Shown in pieces: positions 10,162 to 17,984 of a DNA stretch of 64,000 bases. The position numbers and the translations under genes were made by a program. This DNA is from Symbiodinium natans. Taxonomy: Eukaryota; Sar; Dinophyceae; Suessiales; Symbiodiniaceae. The stretch lies in the NCBI GenBank assembly GCA_905221605.1, contig CAJNDS010000052.1, forward strand, positions 180,409-244,408, read 5' to 3'. The notes under the pieces were generated by a model. The model saw only the letters and a program-made list of their open reading frames with translations. It did no database searches and was not told the origin of the DNA. Numbering within the stretch: position 1 is the stretch's first letter; every line of letters starts with the position of its first letter.

Positions 10162-11372
10162 ACATCATCTAGGTTTCTCTGTTTCCCTTTGAAAACCCTC
10201 GTAAAGACCGATAAAAATGACATGCTGAGCATGTACGGCGAAGTCCTTTTTCGGGATGTTTAATTCAATGTGAAACCCCGTGAGAATAATGCAGAACACG
10301 TGTGTGTTGCACTATTTACACGTCCTAACTAACCTAAAAAACACCGACAGAACGTGCGAAAATGCCACTTCGTGAACACCATGTGAATAATTTGCATAGG
10401 AAAAGCTGTAAACGCATAATTTTTGCAAAAACGGCATCTTTCTGCACCTTCTGAAAAAAAAACACACAGATTAAAAAAATCAAAAGTCTAGAACCACGCG
10501 AAGCGGAGATAGTTTCGCCCCACAAAGTAATTGCAAAGGCCTCGCTCGCCTCCGACCGTGAAGGACCCTGAGCTGTGTGTGGACCACAGCGTGTGGTAGG
10601 CTCAAGGGCGCCGTCGCAGGATTTGGCCGCCTGTGACTACCGGTGCCCCGGAGGCGGACCAACCCACACGGCCCTGCTGGGCCTGGTGCTGCTGGCTGGT
10701 GCTGCTTGCTACGTGGGTGCCCTACTTACTGGGCCTGGTGCTCGTGGCTGGTGCTGCTTGCTACTTGGGTGCCCTGCTGGCTGGCTGGTACTTGGGTGCC
10801 CTGAAAGGGAGCCGCTGATGCAGAGCCACCACTGGGATTTCGACTCAACCCGTTGTGCGCGTCAAGGTGTTTCTTAAGTTTGGCGCAGCCGTGTAGGCAA
10901 GACTTAAACTCCAGAGGGACGGTGGTGGGAACATTCATTGTACAGCCTTGCTGTGCTTGAAGACATAGAAAAAGTGGCGATGAGGCTGCTGGCAAACAGA
11001 GCTGTCTGTGGAGAAACCGCTGGTGGAGCCCAGAATCCAACGCCGGCGCCACAAAGCTGCGAGGGTTTTCGGTTTAGGTTTCGGCGGCATAGGGTTTTGG
11101 GGTCCACTGTCGTCTAGTTGCACCCTGAAAAAGGGAAGATTCTTGTGACCTGTTTAGGCTGCGCAGATTGATCTGAAGGCGAGTCCTCCTCGTTCAATGC
11201 CAGGGGCCTGAACACCTGGATTTCATGCTTCGGATTTGATTGCTTGGGTTGAGGGTGTTTCGGTTTGGGACGGTCGTTGAGAATTCGTGCTTGCATGGTT
11301 GGCCTCTGCATTGTGACAGACCTCAGCGTGCATTCAGCGCGGAGCTTCCTGCAGTCTTGAGGAAAGCTGAGG
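10162..11372. other. Intergenic region without a convincing gene
   Basis: Short ORFs only, with no recognisable domain. It holds a 52-bp minisatellite (about 10679-10802, 2.4 copies of a unit containing ggctggtgctgcttgctac) and degenerate TTTAGGG-like sequence near 11070-11105. It ends at the target duplication of the copia element. Confidence 0.6.
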
Positions 11373-11377
11373 ATGGC
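11373..11377. repeat. Target-site duplication ATGGC (left)
   Basis: Matches 30524-30528 exactly, directly outside the LTRs. Five bases is the usual copia duplication. Confidence 0.93.
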
Positions 11378-11556
11378 TGTCAAAGATAGGGTCAATCTAA
11401 AGCTACCTGAAAAGCTGGGACACTCCGCACTTTTCCTGGGTTCGCTGTGGTGTGTGTCCTTGTTCGAGCCTGTCGTCGACAAGACGTTCCGAGGCTCTGG
11501 TGTGCATTCCACATGCACCTGGTGCACAGCTTCCTGTACTGCGTAGATGTTTAACA
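11378..11556 (-). repeat. 3' LTR of the copia element
   Basis: 179 bp, TGTCAAAG...GTTTAACA on the plus strand, nearly identical to 30345-30523. Confidence 0.95.
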
Positions 11557-11566
11557 CCCCGCCTTC
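11557..11566 (-). promoter_or_regulatory. Polypurine tract
   Basis: Minus strand GAAGGCGGGG immediately upstream of the 3' LTR, the expected place for plus-strand priming. Confidence 0.65.
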
Positions 11567-11660
11567 GAAGCTAGTCAACAAAAGCGAAAACAAAGTTCCT
11601 GAAAGTTGCCAGCAGAACGGGTACTCCCTCCTTTGTTCTGGCTTCCTTCTCATCTTGAAA

Positions 11661-11869
11661 CTTATCGCTTGTGCCAAATTCGGTTTGAACCCAAAAGCCA
11701 AGATCCCACAGGAGAGGCAAAACTCAGAACGAGCACTGCATGTCCCTCTTCTTCTTTTCATCAGTGGGCGAATCAAAGATCGCATTCAATCATGTGCCGG
11801 TGCACACAGCGCGGTGCACATACATTGCACATGCGTCTCACCATACACAAACGAACCTCAAGCCCCCTT
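11661..11869 (-). repeat. Split direct repeat A1 (terminal)
   Basis: 209 bp, matches 12185-12393. Confidence 0.93.
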
Positions 11870-11982
11870 TAAGGGCGAGGCACCTGTACACACAAGTCCA
11901 ATGGGAGTGCCGATGGCACGCAGGGAGTTGCAGCCGCCGCGGCGGGCCCTGCTACTGCGATGCCCTGGGTGGGCTGGGCGGG

Positions 11983-12186
11983 TCAAAATTTTTGGCACTG
12001 AGCTGAAGAGCCAGTGCTGCACACACATCTTCCTGCACATGCAATTGCAAATCATCGTTGGCATACCAAGCAAGACAAGCGTCAGAAACTTTTGGGCTTC
12101 AAACCAAGACCAAACGGCACCCCGTTTTTCTTAGAGACAATTTGGCAGCAATCGATAAAACACCATTCGCTCGCGAACAGTAAGCT
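11983..12186 (-). repeat. Split direct repeat B1 (internal)
   Basis: 204 bp, matches 20585-20788. Overlaps A2 by the dinucleotide CT at 12185-12186. Confidence 0.93.
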
Positions 12187-12393
12187 TATCGCTTGTGCCA
12201 AATTCGGTTTGAACCCAAAAGCCAAGATCCCACAGGAGAGGCAAAACTCAGAACGAGCACTGCATGTCCCTCTTCTTCTTTTCATCAGTGGGCGAATCAA
12301 AGATCGCATTCAATCATGTGCCGGTGCACACAGCGCGGTGCACATACATTGCACATGCGTCTCACCATACACAAACGAACCTCAAGCCCCCTT
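12185..12393 (-). repeat. Split direct repeat A2 (internal)
   Basis: 209 bp, matches 11661-11869. It supplies the last codons and the stop of Pol (TGA at 12382-12384). Confidence 0.93.
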
Positions 12394-15300
12394 ATTAGCC
12401 GACATCCCCAAGCATATGGCCTCCAGGTGCTCCGACACATCGGAACACGGGACACTGATGCCACCCCACAACAAGAGCTTGGACACCATCCTCGACGGGA
12501 GATCCGCACAGTTTGATGGGGAAGGAACGCGTGAGAACCAAGGGATGAACTCACACCCCACCTCCAAGCTCACGAACATTTTAAGCAGGCTTTTCATAGT
12601 AGGGGACCTGCCCCTGCATGAGATCAAAATGTCCCTGACGGAGTTGTTGTCGATGAAAGCCACAACAGGAGAATTCGCAACCCTTTTGCCCCAAAGACGG
12701 AACGCAAGCAGCACCGCAACAAACTCAGCCTCCATTATGATCGTGTCTTTGTTGATCTCACCCAGGAGCTTCCGGACGTCACTGTCAAGGGCGTGGGAGA
12801 AACCAGCAACCAACACACCCTTATCATCAAACAGGAGACCACCAACACCACAAGGCAGCACGGGGTCATCCTTCGAATAGGATGCATCAGTGAAGACATA
12901 CCAGGTTTGCTGTTTGTTGACTTGGACTAGCCTAGGGCGTCCACTGTCCAACATGTCGACCAGCGAGGTGAAAGTATCAATGCACTCCGTCGGCAGATCA
13001 GGAGGGGCACCCCCATGGGCGTAATCAGAAAGCTGCTGCATGCAAAACTTACTTTGACGCCCAAACAGCTGTCCACTTGCAAACTGGAGCTTACCCCTTA
13101 GCTTGAGTGCTTGAGGCGCACTCATGCATCGGTCTTTCTGGGCCTGCTTCATAGTCTCTACGAGGAGCTGAACTCTCTTTTCCGTGTTGCAAATGGTCAC
13201 ACGACCCAAGTGGGCGCTCGACAGCACTATGTCAACCCCTGATGCACAAAAGGTTTCCGCAAACGGCACATCCTTTTTCCCACCTTGGGCCAGGTCCCAA
13301 CCCAACAGGGCGAAGAGCAAGGTGATTGTTTGGTGCACATTAGCCACCTGCGAGCCTCTAGCAACCGACACGAAGTCGTCAAAGTAGTGGGACCAGCAAA
13401 GGGCGAAGAAGAATGCGCCAAGGTGCCATACCGAGTTAACGGTCCTCAGAAAAGTCGACACTGACTTGACTGCCCCGAAAGGGAGTGCGTGCAGCTGAAA
13501 CACCACTACCCTCTTCAGATCAGGATCCCACAGCCCAATGTACGAAGCCCAGGCCCCTGCAGGGTCCAAAGCCAGCTGCCTGTAGGCACTAACCAGGTCA
13601 TAGAACCTTCCCTTGAGACTACACCCTGGTTGCGCTCGCATCAAAGACAGGCACAAGCCTGCGATGACGTCGACGGTCTGGGGGCGCACGGTCTCCGACG
13701 TCTCCACGGAGCTGTTGACTCCCGACCCCGAGAAGTCGTCAATCAATCTGATTTTTCCATCCTGCTCGATCCCGAACCGTCGTGACACTATGGCATCAGG
13801 TGGCAGCTGGTCCACCTCTATGGGACCTGACAGCCAGCCCCTGTCACGCTCCTCGAGAGTTTTCGTCTGTACCTCGCGATCCAGAGCTTCCCCTTGAGAC
13901 TTGATGGTGGACAAAAGAGCCGCCCTAGAGGTGGGCGCATCTCTTTTGAGTTGGTCAACGGTGACTGACGCCGGCTTGAACTTCGGGGCAAACACGCCTG
14001 TATCGGGCACCGGGCCTCCCAGGTTAGTACCCGAGATTACTTCATCGAAGATGGACACATCGTCGTAGGAAGCCTCAACCATCATCGCCTTCCACAAGAG
14101 GAGACGTTTGGGCTTTAGGATCGTAGCGACCTGTTTATGCATCGAGGCCTTCAGCGCTTCTTCCTCGCTCCTGAGGTCCTGCGCAAGCTTAAGCCACTTA
14201 GCAAACTGGCGCGCTCTCAGCCCGCACAACTCCGACTCGGACAACGAGGCATGGGTGCACACAGCATCTTTGAGGACTTGAGGCAGGGAGACCTCTAGGG
14301 TTCTGGGATGGCCGGCTTTAACCGCCTCGCGGACAAACTGTTCCGGGGAGAAAGGGATACCCCAAACAAGCTCGTTCCAGAGCTCCGCATGAGCACCACA
14401 AACTTTGTTTCCAGAACCAGCGCTCGAACTCCCCCGCTTAACCGGGACTATTTGCAGCAGCTGGGCGTCGGCAGGCACCGAGCGCTCGGGGCAGACGGCC
14501 ACGTGGGGCAGGGGCCAGGGGTCCTTGAGGCGGGCACGCAGGGACACCGGACAGGACACAGAAGGGGGGACCCGTACTCGCAAAATGCGAGCATGCTCAG
14601 GCACGCGGGGCCCCGTCACAGAGGCCTTTGGCTGACTTCCTACCTGGCCACGGACAAGAGACAACTGGAGCCCGGCAGGTGAGGACGGCTTGGGCGGGCA
14701 AGCCTGGAAGAACGCATGGGCGAGGGCACGCGCCAGTGGCAGCGGATACGCAGCTTCCAACGATGTAGAGAAGCCGTTAGGCGCCTCTGGCGCCACCCCC
14801 CACGGCAGGTGACGTTTAGCGCAAGACTGCCCAGGGCAGGACTTGCAAATGCAGTCAAACGCACCCCGGGTATACGCAATGGCCGTCCACTTCGGACGAC
14901 GGCCGCCGTAGGCGCAACTCTGGAATGCAGTGAACTGAAGGAGGTGTGCGATGCGCGCAAACATGGAAGTGCGCCAGTAGAGACTCTGCCGAGGGTTTTC
15001 AACACCGATGACAAGGTTGCGGGAGGCAGCCTCAAGAACCAAATCAGAAACACATTCGTAAAGCTGGTTGGCTAGGGTGACTCGGAGAAGGGATTGACCC
15101 TTTAGCTGCGGCAGCCCGTTCGGAAACTTCTCCGATCGGAGAGGGGGGGGCCCTGGAACCCCTTTGAGCTCCCTTGCTCGGCTGGCCGTCCCACATGGTG
15201 GAGCGAACCAAATACCCACGCAGTTGGGCATTGCCAGCCAACGTCGCACCAACTCAACGCCTTCCGTTGCACACAAGTCGACAAGATGAACATGACAGGC

Positions 15301-16350
15301 GGCGCCAGGGACGCGCTTGTGATCAACGGCAATGGCGTCAAAGCCAAGTTGCTTAAGGCAGGCGGATAGCCTGGACATGCCAGAAAAGACCTCAATAATG
15401 AACGCAGGTCGGGAAGACAGCTCAGGCTCTTGCGTAGGCTCCGGTGCGGGGTTGCTGAGCGGAGGAACATCCGCCAGTGCTGGAAGGAAATCCGGTGGCA
15501 ACGGGAATCCAAGCTCGAGGAGGGCTTGGGGGACCTCAAGCTTAACTGAGGGCATGTAAGGCAGTGCATATGCCACAAGGACCACGCGACGGCCTTGCCA
15601 GGGTTCAGTCATATGCCAGTGGTCCTTAGCAGGCAGCTCGAGACAACCATCATCGAACTGGAGCACACGACCCTGAACGGGAGAGCCTTGAACAGGGCGG
15701 ACATCGTGCCCGGGGCCTTCACACCACACACCGCCCCCTGAGAAATCCGAAAGCTTAAACACAAGATTAGGAGACGGGCCGTTATGGGAGTCACGATGAG
15801 GCTCAGTGGGAATGTCACAGAATATGGCAAGCGACGTGAACACCGCAGACGGCCGGCGCTGCCGAACGAAGGCACAGAGGACCTGCGCAACTTTTGGGAA
15901 ACGGGCCACATTGGCCCGAAGACCCAGCACACCCCCTCTCCGGTACAAACCAGTGAAGAATGAGCTGCCTGACGCTGCCTTATGAGGCGCCTCATGTGGA
16001 AGGAGCTCCCACAGGGAGAGCACAGAGTGAGGATCAATGAGTGTGCCCTGGAGGAGTTGCTCAGCAAGTTCCTCAGGGTCACTGACAGAAGCACACGAAT
16101 TCAGGGAGGTTGGCTTAGGAACATGGGAAACCGGGGGCTCCGCCGCAACATGGTGCACAGCTTGACTGAATACAGCGGGAGCCTCATGGGAGGTTGGCGC
16201 AGGAGCATGGGAAACCGGGGGCTCAGCCGCAACATGGAGCACAGCCTGACTGACCAAAGCGGGAGCCTCAGCTCCAGTTTCCTCATGTGGCGGAACCGCT
16301 GGCAACACGGGCTCATCCGACGTTGGAGCAGCAAGTCCCGCCTCTGGCAC
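12382..16350 (-). CDS. Pol: TET/JBP-like dioxygenase, C5-methyltransferase-like domain, RT, RNase H
   Basis: 1,322 codons from a GTG at 16350; the real start is probably the Gag frame through the UGA. Residues 130-262: 2-oxoglutarate/Fe(II) dioxygenase of TET/JBP type, with metal ligands H185 and D187 in PHRDSHN, third ligand H246 in HMTEPW and substrate Arg in GRRVVLVAY. Residues 316-550: cytosine-C5-methyltransferase-like domain, with FSGMSRLS (SAM loop), WFAPPCGT (catalytic Cys386) and VENPRQSLYW (ENV-like Glu451). Residues 855-1060: RT, with LIDDFS, ALPFGAVKS and the active site YFDD (989-992). Residues 1150-1290: RNase H with D1155, E1207/E1209, D1234 and D1283. The two base-modifying domains would act on cytosine or thymine of element or host DNA; this is inferred. 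All key residues are present, so the ORF may be functional. Confidence 0.85.
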   Translation of the reverse strand: MPEAGLAAPTSDEPVLPAVPPHEETGAEAPALVSQAVLHVAAEPPVSHAPAPTSHEAPAVFSQAVHHVAAEPPVSHVPKPTSLNSCASVSDPEELAEQLLQGTLIDPHSVLSLWELLPHEAPHKAASGSSFFTGLYRRGGVLGLRANVARFPKVAQVLCAFVRQRRPSAVFTSLAIFCDIPTEPHRDSHNGPSPNLVFKLSDFSGGGVWCEGPGHDVRPVQGSPVQGRVLQFDDGCLELPAKDHWHMTEPWQGRRVVLVAYALPYMPSVKLEVPQALLELGFPLPPDFLPALADVPPLSNPAPEPTQEPELSSRPAFIIEVFSGMSRLSACLKQLGFDAIAVDHKRVPGAACHVHLVDLCATEGVELVRRWLAMPNCVGIWFAPPCGTASRARELKGVPGPPPLRSEKFPNGLPQLKGQSLLRVTLANQLYECVSDLVLEAASRNLVIGVENPRQSLYWRTSMFARIAHLLQFTAFQSCAYGGRRPKWTAIAYTRGAFDCICKSCPGQSCAKRHLPWGVAPEAPNGFSTSLEAAYPLPLARALAHAFFQACPPKPSSPAGLQLSLVRGQVGSQPKASVTGPRVPEHARILRVRVPPSVSCPVSLRARLKDPWPLPHVAVCPERSVPADAQLLQIVPVKRGSSSAGSGNKVCGAHAELWNELVWGIPFSPEQFVREAVKAGHPRTLEVSLPQVLKDAVCTHASLSESELCGLRARQFAKWLKLAQDLRSEEEALKASMHKQVATILKPKRLLLWKAMMVEASYDDVSIFDEVISGTNLGGPVPDTGVFAPKFKPASVTVDQLKRDAPTSRAALLSTIKSQGEALDREVQTKTLEERDRGWLSGPIEVDQLPPDAIVSRRFGIEQDGKIRLIDDFSGSGVNSSVETSETVRPQTVDVIAGLCLSLMRAQPGCSLKGRFYDLVSAYRQLALDPAGAWASYIGLWDPDLKRVVVFQLHALPFGAVKSVSTFLRTVNSVWHLGAFFFALCWSHYFDDFVSVARGSQVANVHQTITLLFALLGWDLAQGGKKDVPFAETFCASGVDIVLSSAHLGRVTICNTEKRVQLLVETMKQAQKDRCMSAPQALKLRGKLQFASGQLFGRQSKFCMQQLSDYAHGGAPPDLPTECIDTFTSLVDMLDSGRPRLVQVNKQQTWYVFTDASYSKDDPVLPCGVGGLLFDDKGVLVAGFSHALDSDVRKLLGEINKDTIIMEAEFVAVLLAFRLWGKRVANSPVVAFIDNNSVRDILISCRGRSPTMKSLLKMFVSLEVGCEFIPWFSRVPSPSNCADLPSRMVSKLLLWGGISVPCSDVSEHLEAICLGMSANKGA
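14701..15405 (-). CDS. Cytosine-C5-methyltransferase-like domain (part of Pol)
   Basis: SAM-binding loop FSGMSR, then VDHKR, catalytic-type PPCGT, and ENP, in the C5-methyltransferase order. A Cys-rich segment (CDCICKSCPGQSC-like, residues 499-510) follows. No long target-recognition domain is recognisable. Confidence 0.7.
15565..15963 (-). CDS. TET/JBP-like dioxygenase domain (part of Pol)
   Basis: HRDSHN followed by a strand ending FKL has the same form as the H-x-D region of TET enzymes. The distal H...T-P...R-x-x-L-V-x-Y pattern also matches. Dinoflagellate DNA is known to carry much hydroxymethyluracil, which TET/JBP-type enzymes can make from thymine; whether this domain uses T or 5mC is unknown. 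Confidence 0.72.
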
Positions 16351-16353
16351 TGA

Positions 16354-16359
16354 CCGTCA
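16354..16359 (-). promoter_or_regulatory. UGA-CGG Gag-Pol readthrough site (predicted)
   Basis: Reading GAG TGA CGG TCA: the stop is followed by CGG and the frame continues directly into Pol, which has no ATG near its start. UGA-CGG is the core of a known class of leaky stop contexts in RNA viruses. Function inferred. Confidence 0.6.
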
Positions 16360-17550
16360 CTCCTTGTGATCCCGGATGGGATGCGGTTGGAAACACTTGC
16401 AACACAGGTGCTTGCGGGGACATGTGGAGGCGGAACACTTGCACTTGTCCCCATGCAGGTTGTAGTCAAAACAGAGGGCCTCACCCGTAGGGGCGTTAGC
16501 AACGCCTCCTTTCTGGAGAATCTCCTTGGGGATACGGGCGGCGAAGGACGTTTTGCCTTTGCCTTTGCCACTGCCCTTGGGGCCACCTTTAAGCTTCTTT
16601 TCTCCCGGTTCGAGCTTTCGCTTGAGTTCACGGCGCTCTTTGTTTCCATTGCCCTGCTTCTGCGGAAGCGGCATCAAGGCCATGGAGACGTGGTAGCTTT
16701 CAAGCGCGGAAGTCAACGCATCATCCATTGGGAAACTTCCGTCTGTGGCTGCACGCGGTTGAATACCCAGTTCGATCATGCGGACAAACACCTGCCGATC
16801 GGCTTCCACCAATTGTGCAACAGAGCAGCGTGCAAAACCTGGCGGGGGCTCCCGATGAAGGTTGCTGAACAACCGGGAGATGTACTTCTCATAGGCAGTG
16901 TAGGTGACGCTCTGAGCAAACACATAGGCAATACCCCGGCGACGAAGGGCCTCCTGGACTTGCAACGCGCTATGAGTTGGCATACTCATGGCGTCATCCG
17001 TTTCCTTGATCACCAACTTGGAGCTTTCAAGTTCGAGCTGACGGGACGCGCCTTTGGAGTGGGTAACTTCATGCGTCCTCGATACACATCTATCTGGGCT
17101 GAGGTACTTCAACTGATTGGCAGACTCCTGCCTGACACAATCCTCTAAGACACATCGCCCAGGTTCCATGCCGCCTTCAATGAGCACGCCCGGAAGCCGA
17201 CCCCGCAGGTGCTGCAGACGCCGGTCCCTTTCCGCCTCCGGCATTTTTCTGGAGGTACCTTCCGGGTCAGAAACTTGCAGGCGCAAGTCAGCCAAAACCA
17301 GCGTCTGCGCTTCAAAGACAAGGCGGCGCACACATGCCCTGCCCGCTGCATTGGCTCCAGGTGTGGTAGCTGCACAGAATGCATTGAAGGCTGACTCAGG
17401 GATGACCTGACCAGGCTGACCCACTGCATAAGCCAATTGACCCAGGCTGGTGAACCCACCGACACGAAGCTCCGCTAGCACATCATCAGGGCATTTGATC
17501 TCGCGGGCGCGCTGGACGAAGTGGGCCTCAGACTCAATCAAGGAAGACAT
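16357..17550 (-). CDS. Gag-like protein of the YR retrotransposon
   Basis: 397 codons, ATG start at 17548-17550 (MSSLIESEAH). Mostly helical, no catalytic motif. A basic tract (KRKLEPGEKKLKGG and KGSGKGKGKT) leads to a C-terminal Cys/His cluster (CFDYNLHGDKCKC, then CPRKHLCCKC and HPIRDH), probably zinc- and nucleic-acid-binding. Ends in TGA at 16357-16359, followed without frame change by Pol. Named Gag from position and the basic/zinc-binding C-terminus, not from a recognised family. Confidence 0.75.
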   Translation of the reverse strand: MSSLIESEAHFVQRAREIKCPDDVLAELRVGGFTSLGQLAYAVGQPGQVIPESAFNAFCAATTPGANAAGRACVRRLVFEAQTLVLADLRLQVSDPEGTSRKMPEAERDRRLQHLRGRLPGVLIEGGMEPGRCVLEDCVRQESANQLKYLSPDRCVSRTHEVTHSKGASRQLELESSKLVIKETDDAMSMPTHSALQVQEALRRRGIAYVFAQSVTYTAYEKYISRLFSNLHREPPPGFARCSVAQLVEADRQVFVRMIELGIQPRAATDGSFPMDDALTSALESYHVSMALMPLPQKQGNGNKERRELKRKLEPGEKKLKGGPKGSGKGKGKTSFAARIPKEILQKGGVANAPTGEALCFDYNLHGDKCKCSASTCPRKHLCCKCFQPHPIRDHKE

Positions 17551-17984
17551 GGCACGGAGAGCCTACGCTGCACAAGTAAAGAGGCCACACCTGATCACAT
17601 CACATGCACAACGTGGTAGGAGACTCCGTACGAACACCACTCAACTCAATGAACTACAAAGAACATGTCCGCATTCTACAACTGCGAGCCTGGTTTCTGA
17701 ACATCACATGCACAATCCAACACTCACATGCTGATTGTGTGGCCCCTGGGCCTTCCCCATTGCCCATAAAGCCCATTGGCTAGGCATTGGCACCATGTGC
17801 CTCAAGGCTCATACGGGACCATGTCCTTGCCTTGACTTCAAAACCGACATCTAGCCGGCAACAACACACTGCAGCTCTCGCTTCCTCACATTAGCCCCTG
17901 GGCACATGTCGCTACCATGTAGCAATCTCTTTTCTTCGCCATAGCGATTGGAAACGAACACATCCGTCTCCCGTCCACACCTCA
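17551..17984 (-). other. Spacer between recombinase and Gag ORFs
   Basis: 434 bases without an ORF of note. It may serve as internal promoter or 5' UTR for Gag-Pol; no motif identified. Confidence 0.4.

Noticed and set aside
9842-10192. ORFs of 108-116 codons rich in Ile and Tyr
   Set aside because: They are translations of the AT satellite and end in poly-Pro from the poly-C tract.
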